Shown: positions 10,706-24,200, counted from the stretch's first letter. The stretch: DNA of 64,000 nt from Mugil cephalus (GCF_022458985.1 NC_061774.1:15152197-15216196), one strand, 5' to 3'. Notes: generated by a model not told the origin, from the sequence alone. Made by a program: numbers and translations.

Positions 10706-12745
10706 GTAAGAGCCTTCCTGCTGTCGCCCTTTTCTTCCCTTCTTTCACCTCGCCTGGCCTCCTCCCCAATTCTCCTTTTTCACAACACAGCTGTTTTAAA
10801 GATAAGATAAGATAAACTTTATTTTCTGTCACGAGTGACAGAAATTAAGCTTTGACAGGCTCATAAAAACATTTAAGGGACTGACGTTATAAAACAGAAA
10901 AAGAAATAACCAGACTGCCTTTAACGAAAAGGAGGGAGCTGTTAACAGCAGCATGTGTCTATTTACATTTGTTAAGGGTGGTTATTGCAGAGTGGATGAA
11001 AACATTTTTTAAAGATGTTTTTCCGGGCCAGTGGAACCTTTTAGCGTTTGCCTGATGGCAGCACCAAGCACTACGCACGCTCCTTAATCCAAACCATCTG
11101 CTGCAGAATTGATCATGTCATATCAGCTGCCTTGGCTCTTATGGGCCTCACAGGCTGAGATGATTCTTACACCTCGTTTCTGCATTTCTCATATGTGTTT
11201 TTATTTTTATTTTTTTTAACTACATGGTGAATCGTTGCTGGTAAATCAGGTGGACAGCTGCACAGAATCTGCAGAGGCGGCCTGTGACATCCTCTCCCAG
11301 CTGGTGAATTGCACCATTAAGACCCTGGGGCTGATTTCTACAGCACGGCCCAGCTTCATGGATGTGTCTCAGGTATATATTCTGTTTTCATGTCAAACAG
11401 AGGCAGGTAGTATTCACCTACCTCCTCTCTGTTTTTTTTTTTTTGTTTTTTTTTTTTTTGTTTTTTACGCTCCGTCCTGGAACCATGTACAAGTTTTGAC
11501 TAAATAACAGTTCTAAGGTTCGACATTGTTTGTTTAACCACCGCTGTTTTCTCTTTCCCAGGCGCACTTTGTGTCTGCGCTGACGGTGGTGTTTGTGAAC
11601 TCCAAGTCCCTGTCCTCGATCAAGATTGATGACACCCCAGTGGACGATCCATCCTTGAAGGTGCTGGTTGCCAACAACAGTGACACCCTTAAGTTGCTGA
11701 AGATGAGCAGCTGTCCTCACGTCTCCCCAGCCGGTCAGTGATTTTGAAACAAAGATTCCTCCTTTTGCTTTTATTATTTTGCACATTAGAGGACATTAGA
11801 ATATGAGGCCAGGGAGCGACAGTGCTGATATTTAAAAGGTAAAACACTCATTGTATTCAGTGATTTTAATTTTCCATTTCCAGATTGGCACTAAATAATA
11901 AGGGAAGCTGATGGGAAATGTTAGGCATCTGTACTGAATATTTGAAGTGAATGGAGGACCAAAGTGTTGCTGACACATTTCACTCAAAAACAAAATCCCA
12001 TAGTGGTGTTGAAGGAGAAGTCAACCATCTGAACCATGTGGCAATCGCACCACACCGACTGAATCTTTAACGTACAGATATTCCTCTCTGTCTTTCTTCA
12101 GGTATCTTGTGTGTTGCCGATCAGTGCCACGGTCTCAGAGAGCTGGCGTTAAACTACCATCTCCTGAGCGATGAGCTCCTCCTCGCCCTGTCTTCAGAAA
12201 AGCACGTCCACCTAGAGCACCTGCGCATCGACGTGGTGAGCGAAAACCCTGGCCAGACGCACTTTCACGCCATCAAGAGGAGCAGCTGGGAGGCCTTGGT
12301 CCGACATTCGCCTAAGGTCAACATCGTCATGTACTTCTTCCTCTATGAGGAGGAGTTTGAGCCCTTCTTCTGCGAGGAAACCCCGGTCACCCACCTGTAC
12401 TTTGGCCGGGCAGTTAGCAAAGAGATGCTGGGCCGCATCGGACTGAACTGCCCCCGGCTGGTGGAGCTGGTCGTGTGCGCCAACGGCCTTGAGCCCCTGG
12501 ACGAGGAGCTGATCCGCATCGCGGAGCGCTGCAAAAGCTTGACGGCCATCGGGCTGGGCGAGTGCGAGGTGACCTGCAGCGGCTTTGTGGAGTTCGTGAA
12601 GATGTGCGGGGGCAGGCTGACTCAGCTGTCAATCATGGAGGAGGTGCTGATCCCAGACAGCAGCTACAACATGGAGCAGATCCACAGCGAGGTGTCGAAG
12701 CACCTTGGCCGCATGTGGTTCCCTGACATGATGCCCACCTGGTAG
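10346..12745 (+). CDS. fbxl21: F-box/leucine-rich-repeat protein FBXL21 (FBXL3 family)
   Basis: Substrate receptor of an SCF (SKP1-CUL1-F-box) ubiquitin ligase that targets cryptochromes and so tunes the circadian clock. Coding exons are 10346-10705, 11250-11372, 11562-11733 and 12102-12745, giving 432 aa (human FBXL3 428, FBXL21 434, from memory). The chosen start follows an acceptor directly (TTTCAG|GATG). A basic stretch GKRRKRV (residues 22-28) may be a nuclear signal. The F-box runs from [14 protein letters not shown] (residue 39) to about 88, followed by leucine-rich repeats. The last residues FPDMMPTW keep the C-terminal Trp that enters the cryptochrome FAD pocket. [27 protein letters not shown] and [11 protein letters not shown] favour FBXL21 over FBXL3, but several LRR stretches look FBXL3-like, so orthology is less certain than family. 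Confidence 0.92.
10798..11130 (-). mobile_element. L2/Rex-like non-LTR retroelement 3' fragment
   Basis: Read on the minus strand, the stretch ends with AATAAAGTTTATC and a short (TTATC)n tail at 10798-10818, typical of 3' ends of fish L2/Rex-type LINEs. The inner part (GCCTGATGGCAGCACC on plus, near 11050) also resembles that family. It is 5'-truncated and lies in a fbxl21 intron. The assignment is from memory. Confidence 0.45.
11250..11372 (+). CDS. fbxl21: fbxl21 coding exon (LRR)
   Basis: Acceptor GTAAATCAG and donor GTATAT; 41 codons, phase 0 at both ends. It encodes [20 protein letters not shown] and the following repeat. Confidence 0.93.
11562..11733 (+). CDS. fbxl21: fbxl21 coding exon (LRR)
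   Basis: Acceptor CTTTCCCAG and donor GTCAGT. It encodes residues 162-218 plus one base, including [19 protein letters not shown] and the SSCPHVSPA segment shared with FBXL3. Confidence 0.93.
12102..12745 (+). CDS. fbxl21: fbxl21 last coding exon (LRRs and cryptochrome-binding tail)
   Basis: Acceptor TTTCTTCAG; stop TAG at 12743-12745. It encodes the second half of the LRR horseshoe, with [20 protein letters not shown] and the conserved tail ending in Trp432. Confidence 0.94.
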
Positions 12746-14026
12746 GCTGACACGAAGCCAGAGTGAAGGGAGCTAATAAAGCCCATGACCCCTATATATC
12801 CTCTGGATGAGGATTACATGAAGGTAAGGCTTCTCTTAATATGGTTACACATTTCGCTCTTCAACTTGGACGGCCTGGACTGTACGTGTTCTTGGCCAGA
12901 TTACAAGAAGATGAACATTTCTGAAGCTATTCTTTTCACCTTCACTGAATTTGACTAATGTTATTAAGACTAATAATGGAAATGGGTTGTCACAGATTGA
13001 TTTATGACAGACCATTAGCTTTTCCTCTATGCATTGATGTTGTGATGTGATATTCTGGATGTGGCAGTGTGAATAATGGCCTGAATATGTAATCACACTG
13101 CAACCCTTCACTAGTCGTGTATGAAGGATGCAGATCTGCCATCTGCTGGTCGCATGTGTTAAAAACACCGCCACAGTTCCTGAGCTCCTCACTGCTTCTG
13201 CTTAAGCTCATGTTTTTTTGTTTTTTTTCCTCCAACACACACTCTTCCCTGAGCATAGTGCCAAGAGAGAACCGAGGGAACAAGAGTTTCCTGTTGAGCT
13301 GGAGCAAGAATCACCTCTCCTTGTAAAACACAATAGCTCTTTTGTTTTCCTGTTTATTTCAATGGCTTTCAGTGGAGTTCTACCAACTTGGCCTTTGATG
13401 TTTTTTTGTGCTCAGTCACTAAACCAGAAATACAGATCTCACCTGCTTCATCACCGGTGGAGTTTCATTTTCCCTGTTCTTGCACCTGAAGTTATTTTAC
13501 TAGTGAAGTTAGCTTCATGTCTTCTTCAAAGACAGTTGATGACAGTTGATCGGTGTAATGTAAAAGATAAAATAGAGCTAAATAAGAAAGTTAATCCTGT
13601 GATACAATGAATAACATTTATAGTTAATAAAAGTAATAGTAAAAACAGTATTGGTGGTACATATATACATATATACATCCCTACGCATCTAGGAGCAATT
13701 TGTTTAATGTAAAGGCCCTTGTGGCAAATATTTGACTTTGAATTTTTTTTTTTAACATTCGTTTTACTAAATTACAATTTTATTTTGTGCAAATCTAGTG
13801 CATTAACCACTACATGCAGACCTGGTGCCATGTTTCATGACTACAGCTGTACATATTTATTTCGTGTTTGTTAATTTGTCATCTGAATGTAAATTATTTA
13901 TCACAAGTGTATTTTGGGTGTCTGCATCAGTAACGGGCTAGAAGTCTGCATGGGAAGTCTGTGGAAAACTGCTCTTTCCTTTTCTTATGCTGTATTTAAT
14001 TCTTAATAAAAACAGCAACAACAACA
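12746..14026 (+). other. fbxl21: fbxl21 3' UTR with two possible poly(A) signals
   Basis: AATAAA occurs 30 bp after the stop (12775-12780) and again at 14005-14010. The intervening AT-rich sequence has no coding signal. The distal site would give a 3' UTR of about 1.3 kb and is followed directly by a (CAA)n tract (about 14018-14045). Which site is used cannot be told from sequence. Confidence 0.5.
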
Positions 14027-14780
14027 ACAACAACAACAACAACAAAAAAAAGTGTTTACATGACTTGCATGTTCTTTTGGCTCCGGTACAAGGAAGTCTA
14101 ATCTCAGCTGTCTGTTTTCCTGACTTTGTCCCGTTTGACCTTTCTGCAGCTCTCCATTTTCTGCTCTAGAGGGCAGCAATGATCTAACTGGGGGCAGCGG
14201 GAACGTTATATAAGCAGAGCCGCTACTGTATAATGAAGTAAGCCAATGATAACTCAGCCCTTTTTTGCAAGTGGATTCACTTGTGCACACTCCATTTCCA
14301 TAGGAAAGCACCAGACTTTGCAGCTTAAAAGCCTTTTCTTCCGATTATTCCAAATGTACCGTTTTGTTGTAGATGCTCCATCAGAAATGGGACGGAGCTC
14401 GACAGACATGTTGCAATGGATCGCATTTCATTTTCTTTTTTTTTTTTTTCTTTGTAGATACACATAACATGAAAGAAACTACTCACCAGCCAGCCAATAA
14501 TAATAATTAAAAAAATTATAATATACGATAAAATAGGTAGAAAATCTGTAAACTGCACATTTTTACCTTCGTGGCTGTTGAGGGTATTTAGGTGAGAGGA
14601 ATACATTAAACCAGCTAAGCATTTTGTCTTGGAAAAGAGCCACTTTTTGGAGGGGTGGGTGGCATGAGTAATTGGGTTACCACTGTGTGCAGAAAACCCA
14701 TCATGAAAGTAACAGGCTTATGTGTTACTTTGTTATGAGGAGAGGAAGGAGAAGAGGGCCTATGTGCTTTTGTTGAGTAG
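14027..14780. other. Spacer between convergent fbxl21 and atp10b 3' ends
   Basis: Contains the (CAA)n tract, a T-rich run at 14430-14452 and AT-rich sequence. No gene is visible. Confidence 0.4.
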
Positions 14781-14786
14781 TTTATT
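14781..14786 (-). terminator. Putative atp10b poly(A) signal AATAAA
   Basis: AATAAA on the minus strand, about 150 bp after the stop codon. It implies a short 3' UTR that does not overlap the convergent fbxl21 3' UTR. Confidence 0.5.
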
Positions 14787-14933
14787 GCAAAATAATCTCC
14801 AGCGATTCACCCTTATTGCCTTTCCAAAATGAAACATTATACTGGGATCATGAGCCAGCTCAGATATTTACAATGTTCTGAATAAATAATCATCATAGTG
14901 CTCTTTGTGCCCCCTTCACGTCGCCTCCGTTTG

Positions 14934-15216
14934 TCATGTGTGCACAGGCCCCTGAGATTTCACACTGATGACGTTCAGTGTGGGATCGTCCCCCACGTCG
15001 TCCGCGGTGAAACACCCGGGATAATTTTCCACAGTGGCGTCCAGGGTGGGAGAGGGTGGGGTGGACAGCCGGGAGCGCCGGACGTGGCCCCCGCCCCTGA
15101 GGCTCCTCCACTCCTTGATCCACTCGTCTCTCGTGGAAGGCTCCATCCGGTCCAGAAGCCTGGCTTGTAAGATCGGGGAGGGGGCGATAGAGTTCTTCAG
15201 CACGTGAAACACGTAC
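14934..15216 (-). CDS. atp10b: atp10b last coding exon (cytosolic C-tail)
   Basis: Acceptor CTCTCCCCCAG before 15216; stop TGA at 14934-14936. It encodes a 94-residue cytosolic tail with [20 protein letters not shown]. From memory, human ATP10A and ATP10B tails are clearly longer. Confidence 0.85.
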
Positions 15217-18200
15217 CTGGGGGAGAGAGTGTGGTGGTGAGAAAGTAGGCCAGTGAAAAATATGCGGCCCTTTGATGTAAATCAGAGCATTCCCTCTAAA
15301 TATCAGCTCTTTTCGACGCATCAGCAACCGGGAGGAAGACGGAACCATGGCGCAGTCGCTCCTGACCTTCACAACTAACATTATTTAATTATAAATTAGC
15401 CCCGAATATATATGAAACAACTTCACAGTTCATAGCAGATGGTGATTTCCACTAGTGTAATTTATAGAAAATTTAATTACGAGGTAGACTAGAATGAGTC
15501 TCTGACGGTCTTTGAGCAATATCTGCATGGGCTCCCTAATCAGAGGTTATTTTTAGACGATAAGAGAAAGGGTAACGTTCGAGGAAAAGTAACATCATCT
15601 GATCCCTTTAATCACCTTGTGACTCCTCGGATTTCTTACTGGGAACCACTGCAATAATATAACTAAACTAAATACAAAAAAAAAAAATCCTCCGGTGTTG
15701 AGTTTTAAAGACTGCTCTGACTTTTATTTATTTACTTAGATTTTGGACAGTAATCTGTTTTGATGCTGATTCATTGTTAATTAGCTAAAACAATTGCTCA
15801 AATATTTGTTTCTTGTTTTTGTAGTGTTGTGAAGGGAATATTTTATTTTTGTTTTGGAGAGCTCTGATTTCCAAACCAAACAAAAGTCTGACCTCTGGTA
15901 CCTATGATTCTTACTTTCCACAAAGCAGTTCAGTATGCTGCTTTACAACATTTTTTCTTGTTTGTGGTTTCTGCTTTTCCGGGCATCTCCCATTCCCCCT
16001 CTGCAACACCACTTAACGTACAATACATATAAGACATAGGTCTTCTACAAGGATCCGCAACCCCTAGGGGCTCCGTGGTGGTACTGCAGGAGGGGGGGTC
16101 GCAAAATCTTTGGTTGGTTAGACATTATTTATTTATTTATCTATTTATTTTTTAAATTCCACAAAGCAGTTTAGTATGCTGCTTTACAACATTTTTTCTT
16201 GTTTGTTGTTTCTGATTTTCCGGGCATCTCCCATTCCCCCTCTGCAACAACACTTTTTGGTTGGTTAGACATTATTTATTTATTTTATTTTTTTTTTTAA
16301 ATTCTCCCCATAAATGTATTTTTTGAAATACACATGAACATGACTCCAATATATTTTAGCCCTTCACTTATTTGGCGATACAGGAGCTGTCTCCACAGCC
16401 CACCGTGTCACACAGGGCCACAATAGCTGAGACCTGTCAATCTAAGCTTCCTGTACACAATAGGCCCCCCCCCATGCTGAACCAGTCTGGTTCCCCACAG
16501 TTTAGGGTTAGGCTTAGCACTAGGCCGCGTTTAATATAGAACACATATAGTAGATAGGGGGTCCCTAATTAAACTCTTCATCAGTTTGGCCTAAAAAGAA
16601 ACGTTGAAGACCCCTGATATAAGAGATATGAGCAGGCAAATAAGCAAAAGAGTACGTCAAAAAATAAAAGCAAGAAGACATGAAAATTTGCTGTCTTCCA
16701 TTAGGTTGTTTGAGAGACACATGCAGGCGGGAAAACACCTATAGTACCTGGGAAGCAGAGCCACCACAGTGGAGAGGATGCAGACGAGGTAGAATATGGG
16801 ATCAGCCATCTGTCTCTGCATGACCCAGTACGGGTTGGATGGAGGGTTACACGTAACGCAGGTGGCGCTGTAGGCAAGCGTCACGATGAAGAACAACGCC
16901 ACACTGCCCAGTATGATCAGCCAGTGTACTCTTGTCTACAAAGCAGTCACAAAAAGCAGCTGTTAACAACCCTGTAGCCCGAACAAATTCTTGTGTTGCA
17001 GCCAAAACTAACTGAACTCACCCAGGATTTGACCTCTATGGACAGATGCAGCAGGATGGTGAACAAAGCAATTGTGTTTAAAGGAGTTCCAAAGGTGAAC
17101 ATGTCAATGTCTGAACCCTGATAAGTCTGAGGGGAAATAAAACGTGCTTGTCAACAAAGCAGTTAACAAGTAGCACTGCAAATGATTAAGATGTGATTGT
17201 AGCCGGACTGGTTAAATGTGTCTCTTACCCAATATGGAATAAAGAAGCACACCAGGCTCTGATAGAAGGCATCGAGCATGGAAGCCCAGAAAGTAGAAAA
17301 CCTGTATTCCTAAACAAACAAGCACACGTTTAAATACACACATTAATCAGATTGTTCATTTAACTGAAGACACAACTCTACAAACTTGTAGCTACTGGTT
17401 TGATTCTCTCTGTCAGACTCACCCCTTTGCCTTGTCCGGTCTTGTACAAGTCAGGGACACCCAGCAGCACCTCAGCAGAAACATCTTTGTCCATGATCCC
17501 AAACATGATGGGCGGGACAGAGGTGAAGAAAAGGTTGAAGAAGATCAGGAGCCAGTAGTCGATCATGGACGTGCCAGAGAATCCGCAGAAGAACTGATAC
17601 CAGAACAGCAGGTTCACGTAGGCCTGAGGGACACGTGAAACCACAGATGATTACATCGGAAATCGACGCAGACGGTGGATTCGGACTCTAACACAGATAC
17701 GGGACTCACTGCGTTCTTGTAGAAGAAATAAATGATCATGTTTGCCAGTCGAGTGTAGCACCAGTGTCCGTGGACCAGGAGGAGTTTCTTCAGGTGTTTG
17801 AAGCGAGATATGGCGAAGTCGCTTGCCATGACGGCCTGCAGACGGCAAAAAGAAGTCATGATTTGTTTGAAGCTGTGAGAGCAGGAGCAGAATAAAAAAA
17901 AAATTTAAAAAAAAAGTTCCAACCTGCATCCCTTCCTGACCAGAAATCCCAATGCCGATATCAGCTGCTTGGATCATGTTCACATCATTTGCACCATCAC
18001 CTGAAACCACAGAGTGATTTTCAGTCCCAGGCACAACAACTTAACAAGGCCCCTCGAGTATTTATTTTGTATTTTAGTGCAAATTAAATCCACTACACAT
18101 ATCCTTTGCATTTAGTAACTGTCTTTTTGCCTTGTGTCTGGCCTCTACTCTACCTAATATCTTATTCCGTAGCCGACAAATGCTCAACTGTGTTCAAGGG

Positions 18201-21200
18201 TTGTTGCTAACTGTGTCTCTGCTGAGCAGGCAGGAGGTTTAGAGCTTTTTATAACAGCAGAAAACAGCTGCCTGACGTGGCCAAAAAATGACACTATGGG
18301 AGCAGTGAGAATGAGCAGTAAAGTTGCAGGCCGGACAGATAAACTCACTATAGCGCTCTGCAAAGCAAGTGTAGAACTAAGAATTATACTATTTCAATAA
18401 CCAGCTTTACAAAATATAATTAATGTCGACTCTGTAATCTAAGTGCAACACACCTGATTTGTGATTTGGTGTTCTTATACCATTCCTTCTAATCCTGACA
18501 AGGTTTAAAAGATGTGGATAAATGCGTATTGAACTGAGCGATGACAATCTTCTTACCAACAGCGAGTGTCATGACCTTGAGCTTCTCCCTGACCAGTTTC
18601 ACCACTCCGCTCTTCTGTAAGGGTGTCACTCTACAGCAGAGCACCGAGCGGCAGCGCTTCGCCAGGTCCACAAAGCGGTCCTGCAGGTCTGCCGACATGG
18701 CCATGGTCAGGGTGCGGCCATCGATCACCAGAGAGATGTCTGGAGTTGTGTCCACGTTACGAGGGTCTGCGCTGTACCTCCTCACCTCTTCCAGAGTGCA
18801 GTCCAGTATGGATGTGCACATGATCTGTAAAAAAACAAAAACAAGGTCTTATTCTCCTACTTGTAACATTATTACTATTAGCAGATGATCATTTCCATAA
18901 ATCTGGCTTGTTGTAGCCTCTCAGAAGTGATAACGTTCTGCTTTCCTTTGTCTGTCATATTCTGGAAAGTTGGTTAGAAAAAGTAAACATCCCAAAGATC
19001 ATAGTTTTGGCTTTCAGAAACAGTTGATTGGGCGTTTTCACCAATTAACAAACAATTAATTGACTGATCCAAAAACAACCAAGAGTATAATCAATTACGA
19101 GTGAAAATAGCAAGTTAATAAAAAGGTTATTGATGGAAGTAACACTCAGGGGCTATTATTCTGGACCAGGGTACAGATTACAGTGTGTGCTGGTAAAAGA
19201 AACACCTCGCGCTGCCGTAGAGTCTGGTACATGATGTCTGATCAGTTACCAGGCTCTGCTCCTATCAGACTCATCACATGTTGCCAAAAAGAAACTGACA
19301 AGACGAAGAAAAGGCTGCGTTCTATTTTTATTCCATCTGTCTAATAGTGGCTGAATTTCATTTTGCTTGGTAGGCTGATGGCTGTGGGAGGGCATCTCTC
19401 AGGCGGTCATCGAGTTACGGTTGTAAAATATGGTTGATTACTAATATGGCTCCGTCCTGGATTATGAGTGGAAGGGTATTTCCTCTGAGGGTAGAATTTT
19501 AGACTGGTAATTAGATATGAAAGCAATAGTTATTGTGTTGGGGGTATCACACTCCATTCATCATCAGTGACTAGCCCATCTAAGGGGAGCACAGCAGCCC
19601 CTGTTTCAGAGACTTCCACATGTATCTGACTTAGAGCCGACAGGTCATTTTGGTCTATTTGAGGCCAGGGATGATTAGACATGGCCAGGTTGTTATGAAG
19701 GGTTCATTCCTGTGCTACCAGATCTTTAATGACCTCAGAGAAGCAAGGCCCTCACCTGACACCTTATCTTCCTCAGATGGATAGTGAGGGTTCGACCTTT
19801 AGCTGAAATGTAAAAGTGGTCAAAAGGGTTCAGCCATTTAAATTGGAGGGGATTCACGAGTGAAGCCTGCCAAACTTACTACACGGAAAACACACAACTT
19901 CTCCGAAATTACTGTCCTGCCCTCTGTGACAAGCCGTCTGATGTCTGAAATATTAACTGTATCTTGCCTTAATCTGTTTAAAAGGGCCTGTGCTCAATAG
20001 AGGGTATGCATTAACGTCATGGCTGTCTGAGGCCACGCCCCCACGAACGGCAAAAACACAGTGCAACGTATCAGTAAATACACCGAGGCCGCGAGAAATG
20101 TGGATTATCAGATCAAATTAAGGACAATATTGTGCTTAATTTTCAATATTGGACTCGACAGTGATCCATACGAACTACTATGGATTTGGAAAAGTGTACT
20201 AGCCCCAGTTTCAGTTAGTTCAAGATACTTTTAGGTCATTTCATTATGAAAAATGTAGCTAAATAAAAGATGCTAATGCTAACAGCTTTACTGAGAAGTA
20301 GCGTTAGCCATATAATACTGTAAGTTAGCGTCCGACTGGACTTTAAAAGGATGACGAGGAGTGATCGCAAATCGCAGATCGTAAATATTCCGTTTATTAT
20401 TTTACTGTTGAAACTGAAACAATGTTGGCTAACTAACTGTTTGCTTATCTGACTTATCTGACGGATTTCTGAATTTATCTTAAGGTAGGACTTCATCAGA
20501 AAATACCGCATAAATTAATATTACCTGACGTTAAATATGAACCACAACACCAGGATTCGGGGTCTAGCTTCCAGTCGTTTCATAGTAATGTAGCGATCCA
20601 TTTACTTCTCTTTTCTTTGGCAGATAGATATCTGTAAAAATATATCTCCGACTGCTTTTCAAATCTGTTGGTACAGTCAGTCACACAACACCTCTTTCCC
20701 ATTTTTTAACTTAATTTTATAGTTTAGACGTTATTAAAGCCCATGATTCAAACTAATGTTGCTCATCTCCATGTTCAACTGTCACGTGTTGCCACTCAGT
20801 GGCCGTAACCATGGAGACTTCGCATGACTTCACTATGACGTCACGTGCATACCCTCAATAAAGGTTTCTGATGCTACTGTAGCTACTACTACCCCATGTC
20901 TTTGCTATAATTAAATTTTGTCAAGTGAATTTGAAAACATTAATTTCCTTGGTATGTTTCTCTAATATTCAGATATACGTGTGATGAGCCCAGTGACTTG
21001 TTTTTCAAAAGCTAAAGTGGATGTTGGATGATGGAACGTGTCACACTTTGTGCACAGGAATGTCTTCAAACACGCCCAGTCCTAAATAGTAAGTACGCAA
21101 ATACTTGCAATAATAGCACTTCTTGTCAGGTGAGTTTTTTTGTTGTTGTTTTGCTTTGTCATGTCAGCTCCTTTGCCAAGGCTACGTGGCATTCACAAGG

Positions 21201-24200
21201 CTGTATAACTGTCCACTGTGCATTTGTAGCTCTTCACACTTACTTTATATTTTTGAACAGTTCTACAAGGTGTTTACACTTGGTGAGAGTAAAACAACAA
21301 ATAATCACTGAGGAACAAAGCGTCCTCCTCCTCACCTTGTCTTTGCAGCTCATGTTAATCACCAGGTCTTCATCTTCCAGAAGCCTGCAGGCGTAGCCAA
21401 TGTTGACAGCCGTCTCTGGCTTGTCACCGGTCAGAACCCACACCTGGATGCCTGCCTCCCGTAGAGCCAGGATGGTGTCTGGGACGTCCTCCTGCAGACG
21501 GTCCTCGATACCCGTTGCCCCTGCAGAACAACATAAACCCAAGGCCAGTTATCATTCATGCACATAATGTACAGTATGTTCTCCAAATGTTGTGAATGAT
21601 GCCTGTTGGCTTGATGTCTGTTACCTAGCAGAGAGAGGTTTGTCTCTAGCTGAACAGCGGTCTCCATGAGGAGCTCCTCTCTGTTGTCTATGGCAGTCAG
21701 AGCTGTTTGCCTGTCCTCTAACCAGCTTTGATATGCTTTCTCACTCACAACCTGCAACACAAGGAGAAAAACAATAAAAAAAGGCATTCTTTCAAATAAG
21801 TAAATGATGCTGGTAAATATAATTATATTTGGTTGTATACCTTCTTTGTAATGCACAGTGTGCGTAGCCCCTCCTTAGCATAGCAGTCAAGGTGATGCTG
21901 AGTATCAGTTGCTATTTTCTTCTTGTTGCCACGTAGGTGTTCTGGAAATAATGTATTTTTATATTTATGTAGTTTTATTCTAAATTCAGAGACGACTCAG
22001 ATGATCTCAGAAGTGAACGATGAATGTAAGTAATTAAATAAATGCAGCTTTCATCAACACATACCTGCGTATGGTGTACCAAGTAGTTCCATGATGGAGT
22101 AGTCTGCACCTTTAGTGTACAGCACAAACTCTTTTGTGATTGGATGCCGCACCAGAACAGACATTCTTTTCCTGTTGGAGTCAAAGGCCAAGGTGTCCAG
22201 CACCTCAAACACCAGGTCCTCTCCAGTGGGGAGCCTCACCGTCACGCTGTCAGGGGTGCGGGCCAGCAGAGTGAAGCCATATGCCTTGGCTGCGTACACC
22301 AGGGCGGCCTCGTCTGGACTCTCCGCCTCATAGCTCAGATTATCCAAGGGGGCTGCGGGCTTGTCGCTCTGGGGGTGAGCGTGGAGCGAACATGCCTGGA
22401 GCCCATTGGTGTCCACAACCCCCTCCATTTTTATGGAGGGATAAAAATGGTCCTCTGTAGCCGAGTCCTCTGAGAGGGTTCGTCTTTTATTGGACATCAT
22501 TGTGCATGAGGTAAGGCGGTCGTATAAAGATCCGGCGTTTTTCACCAGGCTGGACAGCGTAACCAGTGGATTATTTGTCTGGCCAAAGTACGAAGAGTCA
22601 CTTCCCTGAAGGAAAACGAATAAAGAAAGCGAGATTAAATATTATGTTATTAAGAAGATATCTTGCCACTTAACATATATGGGGATAGACCAGTTCCCTT
22701 AGCAATAATTTACAGTAGTTCCACTAGTTGTTCGTGCATTTATCTTTAATTACATTTAATTTAATTGCAACTCTAGGGAGAAAAGCCACATATAGAGTTC
22801 TCCCATCTGCTGGATCTCAGAACAGCACAGTTAGGAGCAGCAAATTCTCTAAATAATAAAGCCTTCCACGATTGCTTCTGCAAGCCTCTCTTAATTATAT
22901 GGCAAATTTAGTGAAGACTCAGAACGTTTACAACTGGGACTTCAAACACAAAAGAAAATTAGCCCTGATTTAAGCTAACAGTTCAGATTAAACGTCACCG
23001 TAATGTTTCCTTCATTAAAAGTTTGCAGATGGTGAAAGAAAATAAGACGGGACTAATCTCTCCCATCCCGACCGTGCCCCTCCATCTCTTCTTTCCATCC
23101 ACAGTCGCAGTACCAAAGGAGTGCTTACCCGCTGTCTCTGAGGTGTTGCCATGGAAACCACCACCGTGTTGCAAATGGCTAGAGCCAGAAAAAAGTCCAG
23201 GTAAGGATCCGTCTGCAGACGGCTGCTGTTGCTCTCTGCCCTGCTAATCTGCTGAAGCAGCTTCCTGTCTGGAATCACCTCAGTTTCCTGTTGGAGTAGA
23301 AGTTAATCAGTTTTTTAATTAAACGCTCGCTATTGACAAACTGCCCCTAGTTTTATTTTTGGCTTTTCACTGATTCGACTTGAGGGGATTGGAGAAAGTT
23401 TGGGGCTTTTAAACTTTTTCGCACAGCGCTGACTGTCTGCGTTAAAGGAAAGATTGCAGGAAGGACAGAAGGAAGGGGGGAAGCGTTCGCTCATACAAGC
23501 ATTCTGCTCTGTTAGAGACGCAGCGTGAGGGATGCTAAAGATGGACTCTGTGCTCTGTGCTGGAATAAATGCAAGACTTTTTTTTCTGTCTCGGCCTGTG
23601 TCTCCAGATCTGTGCTCCCTGCCCCGTGGACAAAAATAGTCACAGAGATACTGTACTATATATCAAGACTGCGATGAGTAATCTATAGTGCACGTTTACA
23701 GTTTGTGGGACATACGTGGTCTGTGCCAAATGGTGCCCAGCATGACCATATGTCCCGTCACAGACACAGGGGCAACTCTGAGCCAAAATGGATGTGCTCA
23801 TCACTGACACCTAGCAGCTCGGCCATCTGCAGCAGGGACTGGGACCGAGAGGCCTTTTGACACTAGGATGGGTCAGTTTTGGGTAAACAAACGTCAGTTT
23901 GAAGTCTGGATTCAGATGTGAAATCTGTTTGGGTAAGAAAGTCCTTGTGAAATATCCTTTGAAACGGTTCAATGTGTATTTTAAATCTTAAAAAAAAGTG
24001 CCAGTTACTCAAAAACTAAACAGGATTTGAAGGAGAACTCATACCCCTAGTTCACCACAAACACGCACTGTCATTTTCCTCAGTCATGATTATTATATGA
24101 AGACAAAAAAAAACTCCCCCTTCCTGAATTAAATAGCTGGTTTATTTTATTTATTCGACTGAGCGATTAGCATACCAGTGGACTGCTGAAGGCCACGTTG

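Noticed and set aside
14003-14311. Open frame with a poly-Cys end next to fbxl21
   Set aside because: Caused by the (CAA)n tract read on the opposite strand.
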